A stretch of DNA of 64,000 nt, taken from the NCBI GenBank assembly GCA_023423695.1, contig JAFAFA010000010.1:1-64000 (forward strand), read 5' to 3'. The notes below the pieces were generated by a model, which was not told the DNA's origin, searched no databases, and saw nothing but the letters and a program-made list of their open reading frames with translations. Below are positions 54,733 through 63,674 of this stretch, in pieces. A program made the translations under genes and the position numbers. Within the stretch, counting starts at the first letter, position 1. Each line of letters begins with the position of its first letter. Source of the stretch: Pseudomonadota bacterium (GTDB lineage Bacteria; Pseudomonadota; Alphaproteobacteria; Azospirillales; Azospirillaceae).

Positions 54733-57700
54733 ATGATCCGTTACGCCGAACTGCAGGTCGCCACCAGCTTCAGCTTCCTGGAGGGGGCGTCGCACCCTGA
54801 CGAGCTGGCGCTGACCGCGGCTGCGCTGGGGCTGGCAGCGGTGGGGGTAACGGACCGCAATTCCCTGGCCGGCGTGGTGCAGATGCATGCAGCGGCGAAG
54901 AAGGCCGGCATCCGGCCGCTGATCGGCTGCCGGCTGGACCTGACCGACGCCGACAGCCTGCTGGCCTACCCGACCGACCGGGCCGCCTATGCCCGGCTGT
55001 CGCGGCTGCTGACGCTGGGCAAGATGCGGGCGCCCAAGGGTGAGTGCTTCATCGCCCGCGCCGACGTGCTGGCCCATGCCGAAGGCATGCTGTTCCTGCT
55101 GCTGTCGCCCGACCGGCGCGACGAGTCGTTCCTGCGCGAGCTGCGCGCCTGGCGCGGCGGTCTGGCGCGCGGGCAGCTCTATCTGGCGGCGAGCCACCGC
55201 TACCAGGGCGACGACGGCCGGCGGCTGCGCTGGCTGGCCGGGCTGGCGGAGGCGGAGGGGGTGCCGCTGGTCGCCACCAACGACGTGCTCTATCACGGCG
55301 CCGGGCGGCGGGCGCTGGCCGACGTGATGACCTGCATCCGTCACCACACCACCATCGACGAGGCCGGCTGGCGGCTGTCCGCCAATGCCGAGCGCCACCT
55401 GAAGCCGGCGGTCGAGATGGTGCGCCTGTTCCGCGACCACCCCGACGCCGTCGCCCGCAGCCTGGAGATCGCCGAGGCCTGTCGCTTCTCGCTGGACGAG
55501 TTGCGCTACGAGTATCCCGACGAGGTGGCGGAGGGCCGCGATCCGCAGGAGACGCTGGAAATCCTGACCTGGGCGGGTGCGGCCGGGAAGTATCCCGGCG
55601 GCATCCCCGATCCGGTCCGGCAGACCGTGGAGCGCGAACTGGCCCTGATCGCCGGCCAGCGCTACGCCCCCTATTTCCTGACCGTCCACGACATCGTCCG
55701 CTTCGCCAGGGCACAGAACATCCTCTGCCAGGGACGCGGCAGCGCCGCCAATTCCGTCGTCTGCTATTGCCTGGGCATCACCTCGGTCGATCCGACCGAA
55801 GTCGATCTGCTGTTCGAGCGCTTCATCTCCGCCGCCCGCGGCGAGCCGCCCGACATCGACGTCGATTTCGAGCATGAACGGCGCGAGGAGGTGATCCAGT
55901 ACATCTATAGGAAATACGGCCGCGCCCGCGCCGGCCTGACCGCCACCGTCATCCGCTATCGCGCCCGCAGCGCATTGCGCGAGGTCGGCAAGGCGATGGG
56001 GCTGTCGGCCGATCTGGTGGCGCGGCTGACCGGAACGATCTGGGGCTGGAGCAGCCAGGGCGTGGACGGGGAGCGCGCCCGCTCGCTCGGCCTCGACCCC
56101 GACGACCCGCGCCTGCGCCGCACGCTGGAACTGGCGCAGGAGTTGGTCGGCTTTCCCCGTCACCTGTCCCAGCATGTCGGCGGCTTCGTCATCACCCGGG
56201 GGCCGCTGTCCGACCTCTGCCCGGTCGCCAATGCCGCGATGGAGGACCGGACCACCATCGAATGGGACAAGGACGACATCGACGCGCTCGGCATCCTGAA
56301 GGTCGACGTGCTGGCGCTGGGCATGCTGACCTGCATCCACCGTGCCTTCGACCTGATCGAGCAGGTGCACGGGCAACGCTGGACGCTCGACAGCCTGCCC
56401 AAGGAGGACCCGGCGGTCTACGAGATGCTCTGCCGCGCCGACAGCCTGGGCGTCTTCCAGGTCGAAAGCCGCGCGCAGATGAGCATGCTGCCGCGGCTGA
56501 AGCCGCGGACCTTCTACGATCTGGTGATCGAGGTCGCCATCGTCCGCCCCGGCCCGATCCAGGGCGGCATGGTTCATCCCTACTTGCGCCGCCGCAGCAA
56601 AGTGGAGCCGGTGACTTACCCGATGCCGGCGCTGGAGCCGGTCCTCCACAAGACGCTGGGCGTGCCGCTGTTCCAGGAACAGGCGATGAAGGTCGCCATG
56701 GTCGGTGCCGGCTTCACCGCCGAGGAGGCCGACCAGCTGCGCCGCGCCATGGCCGCCTTCCGCAGGACCGGGCAGGTGCGCCTGTTCCACGACAAGTTCA
56801 TCGCCGGCATGACCGCCAACGGCTGCGACCCCGCCTTCGCCGAACGCTGTTTCCAGCAGATCGAGGGCTTCGGCGAATACGGTTTCCCGGAAAGCCATGC
56901 CGCCAGCTTCGCGCGGCTGGTCTATGTCTCCGCCTGGATCAAACGCCACCACCCCGCCATCTTCGCCGCCGCCCTGCTGAACAGCCAGCCCATGGGCTTC
57001 TACGCCCCCGCCCAGATCGTCCGCGACGCGCGGGAGCATGGCGTGACCGTGCTGCCGCCGGATGTGAACCTGTCGGGCTGGGATTGTGCGGTGGAAGGTT
57101 CTTCTGTCCTCCGCCTCGGCCTCCGTCTCATCAAGGGCTTCACCGAAGCCCACGCCGACGCCCTCGTCCTGTCCCGCGCCGGCGGCTACCGCGATCCCTA
57201 CGACCTGTGGCGCCGCGCGCGCCTGCCGGTCGCGGCGCTGGAAAAGCTTGCCCGGGCCGACGCCTTCCGCTCCGTCGGGCTCGACCGGCGGGCGGCGCTG
57301 TGGGCGGTGCGGGCGCTGGGCGACACACCGCTGCCGCTGTTCGCGCGGCTCGACGGCCCGATGGCCGAGGAACCCGAAGCCCCGCTGCCCGCCATGGCGC
57401 TGGGGGAGCATGTTGTGATGGACTACACCAGCCTGTCCTTGTCGCTGAAGGCCCACCCGCTCTCCCTGCTGCGCGACGGCCTGCCCGGCATCACCCCGGC
57501 GGAGCGGCTGGCCCGCACCCGTGACGGCCGGCGCCTGACCACCGCCGGCCTCGTCCTGGTGCGCCAGCGGCCGGGCAGCGCCGAGGGTGTCGTCTTCATC
57601 ACGCTGGAGGACGAGACCGGGGTCGCCAACCTCGTCGTCATGCCCGACGCCTTTGAAACCTTCCGCCGCCCGATCATGACCGCGCGGCTGATGGCCGCCA

Positions 57701-57840
57701 CCGGCCGGGTGCAGAACCATGAGGGTGTCGTGCATCTGCGCGTGGAATCGCTGCTCGACCTGACCCACCGGCTGTCCGAGCTGACCGGCGAGGACCGCCC
57801 CGCCGCCGGCCCCTTCCCCAAGGGCCGCAATTTTCATTGA
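54733..57840 (+). CDS. dnaE2: Error-prone DNA polymerase DnaE2
   Basis: A 1035-residue C-family polymerase of the DnaE2 class. The N-terminal PHP domain starts AELQVATSFSFLEGASHPDE, catalytic aspartates lie in PPDIDVDFEHERREEV (about residue 375), the finger segment is GFGEYGFPESHAASFA (about 715) and it ends in FPKGRNFH, typical of DnaE2. It supports mutagenic lesion bypass with ImuA and ImuB, but no imuA or imuB lies next to it in this window. GGGGAG precedes the ATG. I see no LexA box (GTTC-N7-GTTC) upstream. Confidence 0.95.
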   Translation: MIRYAELQVATSFSFLEGASHPDELALTAAALGLAAVGVTDRNSLAGVVQMHAAAKKAGIRPLIGCRLDLTDADSLLAYPTDRAAYARLSRLLTLGKMRAPKGECFIARADVLAHAEGMLFLLLSPDRRDESFLRELRAWRGGLARGQLYLAASHRYQGDDGRRLRWLAGLAEAEGVPLVATNDVLYHGAGRRALADVMTCIRHHTTIDEAGWRLSANAERHLKPAVEMVRLFRDHPDAVARSLEIAEACRFSLDELRYEYPDEVAEGRDPQETLEILTWAGAAGKYPGGIPDPVRQTVERELALIAGQRYAPYFLTVHDIVRFARAQNILCQGRGSAANSVVCYCLGITSVDPTEVDLLFERFISAARGEPPDIDVDFEHERREEVIQYIYRKYGRARAGLTATVIRYRARSALREVGKAMGLSADLVARLTGTIWGWSSQGVDGERARSLGLDPDDPRLRRTLELAQELVGFPRHLSQHVGGFVITRGPLSDLCPVANAAMEDRTTIEWDKDDIDALGILKVDVLALGMLTCIHRAFDLIEQVHGQRWTLDSLPKEDPAVYEMLCRADSLGVFQVESRAQMSMLPRLKPRTFYDLVIEVAIVRPGPIQGGMVHPYLRRRSKVEPVTYPMPALEPVLHKTLGVPLFQEQAMKVAMVGAGFTAEEADQLRRAMAAFRRTGQVRLFHDKFIAGMTANGCDPAFAERCFQQIEGFGEYGFPESHAASFARLVYVSAWIKRHHPAIFAAALLNSQPMGFYAPAQIVRDAREHGVTVLPPDVNLSGWDCAVEGSSVLRLGLRLIKGFTEAHADALVLSRAGGYRDPYDLWRRARLPVAALEKLARADAFRSVGLDRRAALWAVRALGDTPLPLFARLDGPMAEEPEAPLPAMALGEHVVMDYTSLSLSLKAHPLSLLRDGLPGITPAERLARTRDGRRLTTAGLVLVRQRPGSAEGVVFITLEDETGVANLVVMPDAFETFRRPIMTARLMAATGRVQNHEGVVHLRVESLLDLTHRLSELTGEDRPAAGPFPKGRNFH

Positions 57841-57852
57841 AGGGGCTGATTG

Positions 57853-57876
57853 CTCCTGACATCACGCTGTCAGGAG
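57853..57876 (+). promoter_or_regulatory. Palindrome CTCCTGAC-n8-GTCAGGAG
   Basis: A perfect 8-bp inverted repeat with an eight-base spacer lies about 75 bases ahead of the VOC gene. The neighbouring YafY-type regulator could bind it, or it could end the dnaE2 transcript, but it lacks a T tract. An operator is favoured because of the divided-palindrome form. Confidence 0.4.
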
Positions 57877-57949
57877 GGGGTGTGCTATCAAGGGGACGTG
57901 CCGGCACGAACCACGAACATCCCTTCCCCACTTGTCAGGAGCCTGTTCC

Positions 57950-58327
57950 ATGAACAACCCGCATGTCGCCACCTGGTTCGAGATCTCCGCCGCCGACCTC
58001 GCCCGTGCCGTGCGCTTCTACGAAGCCGTCTTCGCCACCAAGATGGTCCAGGAACCCTGCCCCAGCGGCATGAAGATGGCCGTCTTCCCGGCCGACGGCG
58101 AGGCGGTGAAGGGCTGCCTGATCCAACACGAGTCGTGCAAGCCCAGCGCCGACGGCACGACCGTCTACCTGAACGGCGGCGACGACCTGTCCGCCCCGCT
58201 GGCCCGTGCCGAGCAGGCCGGCGCCACCATCGTCGTGCCGAAGACGCTGATCACGCCGGAGATCGGCTATTTCGCCCAGTTCATCGACAGCGAAGGCAAC
58301 CGCGTCGGCCTCTATTCGATGCACTGA
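57950..58327 (+). CDS. VOC family protein (glyoxalase/bleomycin-resistance fold)
   Basis: A 125-residue VOC domain: MNNPHVATWFEISAADLARAVRFYEAVF opens the fold and IGYFAQFIDSEGNRVGLYS closes it, with the usual metal-ligand positions. The substrate is unknown. TCAGGAG precedes the ATG. It is followed after 24 bases by a YafY-type regulator, an arrangement seen repeatedly for this subfamily, so the regulator probably controls it. Confidence 0.85.
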   Translation: MNNPHVATWFEISAADLARAVRFYEAVFATKMVQEPCPSGMKMAVFPADGEAVKGCLIQHESCKPSADGTTVYLNGGDDLSAPLARAEQAGATIVVPKTLITPEIGYFAQFIDSEGNRVGLYSMH

Positions 58328-58351
58328 CCCTTCCCGACGGACCAAGCCTCC

Positions 58352-59047
58352 ATGCGCCGCGCCGACCGCCTGTTCCAGATCGTCCAGCATCTCCGCAAGG
58401 GGCGGCTGGTGACGGCTGCCGAGCTGGCGCGCTGCCTGGAGGTGTCGGAGCGCACCGTCTACCGCGACATGCGCGACCTCGCCTCCTCCGGCGTGCCGGT
58501 GGAGGGCGAGGCCGGCGTCGGCTATCTGCTGCGCGACGGCTACGATCTGCCGCCGTTGATGTTCACCCGCGACGAGGTGGAGGCGCTGGTGGTCGGCGCC
58601 CGCCTGGCCCGCGCCTGGGTCGGCGGCGCGCTGGCCGATGCCGCCGCCCGCGCGCTGGACAAGGTGGAGGCGGTGGTGCCGGAGGCACGGCGGCGCGAAC
58701 TGGCCGACAGCCGCGTCTTCGTCCCCGACTTCTCCTTCCCCGCCCCCTTGCGCGAGCGGATGGACGTGCTGCGCTGCGCCATCAACGCCAAGCGCGTCGT
58801 GCTGTTCGACTACCGGCGCGAGGACGGGACCCATTCCACCCGCGCGGTCCAGCCGCTGGGCCTGTTCTTCTGGGGCCGGGTGTGGACGCTGGGCGCGTGG
58901 TGCGAGCTGCGGGAGGAGTTCCGCAGCTTCCGCATCGACCGCATGGAGACCCTGATGGCGCTGGAGCGCCGATTCGACGAAATCCCCGGCCGCGGCCTGG
59001 AAGACTATCTCGCCCGCTGGCGCGAAGAGGGCTGTCCGCGGGGATGA
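58352..59047 (+). CDS. YafY-family HTH/WYL transcriptional regulator
   Basis: A 231-residue regulator with an N-terminal HTH_11 helix-turn-helix (VTAAELARCLEVSERTVYRD, about 20-40) and a C-terminal WYL domain (about 135-210, including VVLFDYRREDGTHSTRAVQP). WYL domains sense nucleic-acid-like or small ligands. It is encoded just after the VOC gene on the same strand and probably regulates the pair. Confidence 0.9.
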   Translation: MRRADRLFQIVQHLRKGRLVTAAELARCLEVSERTVYRDMRDLASSGVPVEGEAGVGYLLRDGYDLPPLMFTRDEVEALVVGARLARAWVGGALADAAARALDKVEAVVPEARRRELADSRVFVPDFSFPAPLRERMDVLRCAINAKRVVLFDYRREDGTHSTRAVQPLGLFFWGRVWTLGAWCELREEFRSFRIDRMETLMALERRFDEIPGRGLEDYLARWREEGCPRG

Positions 59048-59054
59048 TGCCCCT

Positions 59055-59525
59055 TCACTCCACCAGCCTGATCTCCGTCGTCGCCACGCCCGAGGCGCCG
59101 ACCGGCACCGCATAGTCGTCGAAGCTCGGCGGGCCGAAGCTGCCGCGGGCGGAGCGGCTGAAGCCGTGCGGCTCGGCGGGAATGCCGAACAGGCCGGTGG
59201 CAAGCTCGCCGTTGTTGTCCAGGTCCTGGAAGGCGATCAGCCCATAGCGGCCGGGCGGCAGGTCGGGAAAGACCGCGACCAGATCCGTCCCCACCGCCGC
59301 GGCGAAATAGCCGGCGCGCGGCGCCTTGGCCTTCTGCGCCTCGGCACTGTCGAACAGCGCGATCATCACCTTGCCCTGATTGGGCTTGACGTTGCGGACG
59401 GTTGCGCGAAGCTCCCCGGCGGCAGCCGTTCCCGCGGCGGCCAGCGCCAGCAGTGTCACCGGGGCGATCATCCTTGCGAACCTACGGCTTCCAAACCAAC
59501 GCGCGAACCAAGGGCGTGCCTTCAT
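59055..59525 (-). CDS. DUF2141 family exported protein
   Basis: A 156-residue protein with a signal peptide after a short basic start (APVTLLALAAAGTAAA) and a beta-rich DUF2141 domain, with VRNVKPNQGKVMIALFDS and PDLPPGRYGLIAFQDLDNNG. It is a periplasmic or secreted protein of unknown function. AGGAGGG lies nine bases before the ATG. It is convergent with the regulator gene and divergent from the LytTR gene. Confidence 0.85.
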   Translation of the reverse strand: MKARPWFARWFGSRRFARMIAPVTLLALAAAGTAAAGELRATVRNVKPNQGKVMIALFDSAEAQKAKAPRAGYFAAAVGTDLVAVFPDLPPGRYGLIAFQDLDNNGELATGLFGIPAEPHGFSRSARGSFGPPSFDDYAVPVGASGVATTEIRLVE

Positions 59526-59570
59526 TCCCCAATCCCTCCTGGCGGCTCCCGGCCGGCCGGGCACCGCGCG

Positions 59571-60422
59571 ATGCGTGACGCGACCGTGCCGGACGGCGCC
59601 GCCTCCACCACCCCGCCGGTCGCTTATGGGCGGCGCATGCTGCGCCGGCACCTGCCGCTGCTGGCGGGCTCCATCCTAGCATTGGCTCTGCTGGGGCCGT
59701 TCGGCACATTTCGCGAAATGGGGTTTCTCTCGCGGCTTGCCTATTGGGGCGGGCTGATCACAGCCGGCTGGTCGATGTTCGAACTGGTGGTGCAGGTCGC
59801 CCGCCGGGTCCTGCCGAACCTGGAGCGCACATGGCCGCTGATGCTGGCGGCGGCCTTCCTGACCGTCGGCGTCCTGCAGACGCTGGTGGTCGCCCTGCTG
59901 GAGAACCGGCTGCGCGGCGAGGATTTCCTCACCCCCGCCGGTCTGGCCGAGCTGTTCGGCTATGTACTGACCATCACCACCCTGGTGGCGGCCCTGCCGG
60001 TGTGGCTGGAGTTGCGGGAGCAGGGCATCGTCGGCCACCGCCCGCCCTCCCCGCCCGGACCTCCCATCGATGGCGACCCGGCCGCACCCCGCCCCGCCCC
60101 CTTCCTCGACCGCATCCCGGCGAAGCTGGGGCGCGACCTGCTGGCGCTGGAGATGGAGGACCATTACGTCCGCGTCCACACCGCGCTGGGCAGCGACCTG
60201 ATCCTGATGCGGATGCGCGACGCGGTGGCGGAGCTGGAGGGCATCGACGGCCGGCAGGTCCACCGCTCCTATTGGGTCGCCGCTTCGGCGGTGACGGCGG
60301 TGGAGCGCAAGCCGGACGGCAAGCTGTCGCTGCGGTTGGCCAACGGCCTGCTGGTGCCGGTCAGCCGCACCCATGCGCCGTCGGTGCGCGCCGCCGGCTG
60401 GACCGAGAAGGCCGTGTTCTGA
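59571..60422 (+). CDS. LytTR-family DNA-binding membrane protein
   Basis: A 283-residue protein with four hydrophobic segments in the first part (about 28-145) and a C-terminal LytTR domain (about 185-280) with ALEMEDHYVRVHTALGSDLI and RSYWVAASAVTAVERKPD, which binds DNA in response regulators. Here it is tethered to the membrane, so it is a one-component regulator. The ATG at 59571 is taken; a start 22 codons later (59637) is equally possible. It is convergent with gpsA, eight bases away. Confidence 0.8.
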   Translation: MRDATVPDGAASTTPPVAYGRRMLRRHLPLLAGSILALALLGPFGTFREMGFLSRLAYWGGLITAGWSMFELVVQVARRVLPNLERTWPLMLAAAFLTVGVLQTLVVALLENRLRGEDFLTPAGLAELFGYVLTITTLVAALPVWLELREQGIVGHRPPSPPGPPIDGDPAAPRPAPFLDRIPAKLGRDLLALEMEDHYVRVHTALGSDLILMRMRDAVAELEGIDGRQVHRSYWVAASAVTAVERKPDGKLSLRLANGLLVPVSRTHAPSVRAAGWTEKAVF

Positions 60423-60429
60423 ACGCCCC

Positions 60430-61449
60430 CTATACACCCTCGCCGCGGAAGGGGCGGGACAGCAGCCCCTCGATGGTCTCGTCCAGCCCGGCGCCACGGT
60501 TCAGGATGGCGTCGACCGCGTTGCAGATCGGCATGTCGACGCCAAGCTTCGCCGCCAGCCCTACCACCGCTGCGGTGGTATAGACGCCCTCCGCCACCGA
60601 CCGGCGCACAGCCAGGATCTCCGCCAGCGCCTTGCCCGCGCCCAACGCCGCGCCCAGCGACATGTTGCGCGACTGCAGGCTGGAGCAGGTCAGCGTCAGA
60701 TCGCCCAGCCCCGACAGCCCCATCAGCGTCTCCACCCGGCCGCCGAGCGCCAGCGCCAGCCGGGTGATCTCCGCCAGACCGCGGGTGATCAGGGCAGCGC
60801 GAGCGTTGTCGCCCAGCCGCCGCCCCTCGACCACGCCGCAGGCGATGGCCAGCACATTCTTCACCGCCCCGCCGACCTGCGAACCGACAACATCGTCAGA
60901 GCGATAGGGCCGGAAGGTGTGACTGCCCAGCGCCGCGACCAGCGCCGTCCCCAGCGCCTCGTCGGCGCAGGCCAGCGTCACCGCCGTCGGCAGCCCGCGT
61001 GCCACCTCCGCCGCGAAGGTCGGGCCGGACAGGATCGCCACCGGATTGCCGCCGGGCAGGGACGCCGCCACCGCCTCGCTCATCAGCGCGTGGCTGTCCA
61101 ACTCGATCCCCTTGGCGCAGACGACCACCGGCGCCCCCGGCTTCAGCAGCGGCGCCATCCGTGCGGTGACGCTGCGCGCATGCTGGGCCGGCGATACCAG
61201 CAGCACCGCATCGCAATCGCCGAGATCGGCCAGATCGCCGGTGACCCGCAACGCGTCGGGCAGCGGCACGCCGGGCAGATAGTCACGGTTCTCGCGGCGG
61301 ATGCTCATCGCCTCCACCACCGCCGGCTCGCGCGCCCACAGCAGCGTCTCGCGCCCGGCCCGCAACGCCGCCAAGGCCAGCGCCGTTCCCCAGGCGCCGC
61401 CGCCGACGACGCCGATGCGGTGGAGAGAGGAGGAGGGTACGGCACTCAT
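60430..61449 (-). CDS. gpsA: Glycerol-3-phosphate dehydrogenase [NAD(P)+]
   Basis: A 339-residue enzyme that makes glycerol 3-phosphate for phospholipids. The Rossmann motif is VVGGGAWGTALA (about residue 14), the catalytic region is GGAVKNVLAIACGVVEG (lysine about residue 196) and the substrate loop is GLGDLTLTCSS. It lies 28 bases after tsaD on the same strand and probably shares its transcript. Confidence 0.96.
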   Translation of the reverse strand: MSAVPSSSLHRIGVVGGGAWGTALALAALRAGRETLLWAREPAVVEAMSIRRENRDYLPGVPLPDALRVTGDLADLGDCDAVLLVSPAQHARSVTARMAPLLKPGAPVVVCAKGIELDSHALMSEAVAASLPGGNPVAILSGPTFAAEVARGLPTAVTLACADEALGTALVAALGSHTFRPYRSDDVVGSQVGGAVKNVLAIACGVVEGRRLGDNARAALITRGLAEITRLALALGGRVETLMGLSGLGDLTLTCSSLQSRNMSLGAALGAGKALAEILAVRRSVAEGVYTTAAVVGLAAKLGVDMPICNAVDAILNRGAGLDETIEGLLSRPFRGEGV

Positions 61450-61477
61450 CGGATTTCTCTCGTGCTTACGACGTCCA

Positions 61478-62551
61478 TCACGCCTTCACCCCCGCCCCGA
61501 CACCCGCGCGCCCGATCACCGGCGCGGCGGTGGGATCCAGCGGCCAGCGCGGGCGGGGGGCGAAGTTCAGCGGGTCGCTCTCGCCCAGCCGGAAGCGCTC
61601 GATCCCGGCCCAGGCGATCATCGCCGCGTTGTCGGTGCACAGGCGCAGCGGCGGCGCGACGAACCGCATGCGCTGCTTGTCCGCCAGGGTCGACAGCCGG
61701 CTGCGGATCGCCTTGTTGGCGGCGACGCCGCCGGCGACCACCAGGGCGCCGCCCTGCGGATGGTCCTCCTTGAAGCGGCGGATGGCGCGGGCGCAGCGGT
61801 CGGCCAGCACCTCCGCCACCGTCGCCTGGAAGGCGGCGGCGAGATCGTCGCGGTCGGCGTCCGAAAGCACGCCGCCCAACTCCTCCACATGCCGCCGCAC
61901 CGCGGTCTTCAGCCCGGAGAAGGAAAAGTCGCAGCCCGGACGCCCCAGCATCGGCCGCGGCAGTTCGAAGCGCGCCGGGTTGGTCGCACGCGCCGCCGCC
62001 TTCTCCACCAGCGGCCCGCCGGGATAGCCAAGCCCCAGCAGCTTGGCGGTCTTGTCGAACGCCTCGCCCACCGCGTCGTCGATGGTGGTGCCGAGCCGGC
62101 GGTAGCGCCCTACCCCCTCCACCGCCAGAAGCTGGCAATGGCCGCCGGACACCAGCAGCAGCAGGTAGGGAAAGGCGACGTCGTCGGTCAGCCGCGCGGT
62201 CAGCGCGTGGCCCTCCAGATGGTTGACGGCGACGAAGGGCAGCCCGCGCGCCGCGGCAATGGCCTTGGCTGTCATGACGCCGACGATGACGCCGCCGATC
62301 AGCCCCGGTCCGCCGGTGGCCGCCACCGCGTCGAGGTCGCCGAAGCCGATCCCGGCCTCGGCCATGGCGCGGCGGATCAGACCGTCCAGATGTTCCAGAT
62401 GGGCGCGGGCGGCGATCTCCGGGACCACCCCGCCATAGGGCGTGTGGTCGTCCAGCTGCGACAGCACGACGTCGGCGCGGATCTCGCGCGCGTCGGTGAC
62501 GACTGCGGCGGCCGTCTCGTCGCAGCTCGTTTCGATTCCAAGAACGATCAT
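61478..62551 (-). CDS. tsaD: tRNA N6-adenosine threonylcarbamoyltransferase TsaD
   Basis: A 357-residue ASKHA-fold enzyme that completes the t6A37 modification of ANN-decoding tRNAs. The start is MIVLGIETSCDETAAAVV, and the metal ligands are in NHLEGH (about residue 115), with VSGGHCQL and GGVAANKAIR further on. It is upstream of gpsA in the same operon and divergent from hemC. Confidence 0.96.
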   Translation of the reverse strand: MIVLGIETSCDETAAAVVTDAREIRADVVLSQLDDHTPYGGVVPEIAARAHLEHLDGLIRRAMAEAGIGFGDLDAVAATGGPGLIGGVIVGVMTAKAIAAARGLPFVAVNHLEGHALTARLTDDVAFPYLLLLVSGGHCQLLAVEGVGRYRRLGTTIDDAVGEAFDKTAKLLGLGYPGGPLVEKAAARATNPARFELPRPMLGRPGCDFSFSGLKTAVRRHVEELGGVLSDADRDDLAAAFQATVAEVLADRCARAIRRFKEDHPQGGALVVAGGVAANKAIRSRLSTLADKQRMRFVAPPLRLCTDNAAMIAWAGIERFRLGESDPLNFAPRPRWPLDPTAAPVIGRAGVGAGVKA

Positions 62552-62709
62552 GGCGCCAAACTAGCCGCCTTGGCCGTCCGGGTACAGGATGGAGTTGCGC
62601 GCAAGCGGGTGCGGGAATGCGGGCGCGTGAAATTTGATCAGCCTCAATCTTATGTATGAGGGACAGACGAATCCTTGCAAAGCTGCGTGGATCCCCTAGA
62701 ACACGCCCT

Positions 62710-63648
62710 ATGACGACCCACCCGCTCCGTATCGGGACGCGCGGCAGCCCGCTGGCGCTGGCGCAGGCCCATGAAACCCGCGACCGCCTGATCGCCGCCC
62801 ATCCGCATCTGGCCGCCCCCGGCGCCATCGAGATCGTCGTCTTCAAGACCACCGGCGACCGCATTCTCGACCGCACCCTGGCGGAAGCGGGCGGCAAGGG
62901 CCTGTTCACCAAGGAACTGGAGGAGGCGCTGTTCGACGGCCGCGCCGACCTCGCGGTCCATTCGATGAAGGACGTGCCGACCCAGCTGCCCGACGGGCTG
63001 GAGATCGCCACCCTGCTGCCGCGCGAGGATCCGCGCGACGCCTTCTTCGCCCGCTCCGGCAGCGGGCTGGCCGACCTGCCCGCCGGTTCGGTGGTCGGCA
63101 CCGCCGGCCTGCGCCGTCAGGCCCAGGTGCTGGAACTGCGCCCCGACCTGAAGATTTTCCCCCTGCGCGGCAACGTGCAGACCCGCCTGTCCAAGCTGGA
63201 CGCCGGCGAGGTGGACGCCACCCTGCTGGCGCTCGCCGGCCTGCGCCGCCTCGGCCTGACCGACCGCATCACCGCGGTGCTGGAGCCGGAAACCATGCTG
63301 CCCGCGGTCGCCCAGGGTGCCATCGGCATCGAGATCCGCAGCGACGACGACGCCACCCGCGCCCTGCTGGCTCCGCTGAACTGCGCGGAGACCATGGTGC
63401 GCGTCACGGCGGAGCGCGCGCTGCTGGCCGCGCTGGACGGCTCCTGCCGCACCCCGATCGCCGCGCTGGCGGTGCTGGACGGCGACGACCTGCATCTGCG
63501 CGCCAAGGTGCTGTCCCATGACGGCCGCACCATCTTCCGCGCAGAGCGCCGCGGCAAGGCGGCCGACGCCGAGTCGCTGGGTGCCGATGCCGGGGCCGAG
63601 ATCCGGGTGCAGTTGCCGCCCGATTTCTTCGCCGCCGCGCCGCACTGA
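62710..63648 (+). CDS. hemC: Hydroxymethylbilane synthase
   Basis: A 312-residue enzyme (porphobilinogen deaminase) that links four porphobilinogens. The N-terminus LRIGTRGSPLALAQA, the catalytic aspartate in DLAVHSMKDVPT, and the cofactor cysteine in LDGSCRTPIAAL (residue 246, dipyrromethane attachment) are all present. The ATG at 62710 gives the family's usual N-terminus, though its ribosome site is weak; the ATG 18 codons earlier is possible. hemD follows after 26 bases. Confidence 0.95.
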   Translation: MTTHPLRIGTRGSPLALAQAHETRDRLIAAHPHLAAPGAIEIVVFKTTGDRILDRTLAEAGGKGLFTKELEEALFDGRADLAVHSMKDVPTQLPDGLEIATLLPREDPRDAFFARSGSGLADLPAGSVVGTAGLRRQAQVLELRPDLKIFPLRGNVQTRLSKLDAGEVDATLLALAGLRRLGLTDRITAVLEPETMLPAVAQGAIGIEIRSDDDATRALLAPLNCAETMVRVTAERALLAALDGSCRTPIAALAVLDGDDLHLRAKVLSHDGRTIFRAERRGKAADAESLGADAGAEIRVQLPPDFFAAAPH

Positions 63649-63674
63649 TCCCTCCCTTCGGCCGAGTTTTCCGC

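Noticed and set aside
54619..57837. A 1072-codon open frame on the minus strand
   Set aside because: It lies antisense to dnaE2 along its whole length and shows only the repeated Gln/Gly/Arg/His pattern of a shadow frame.
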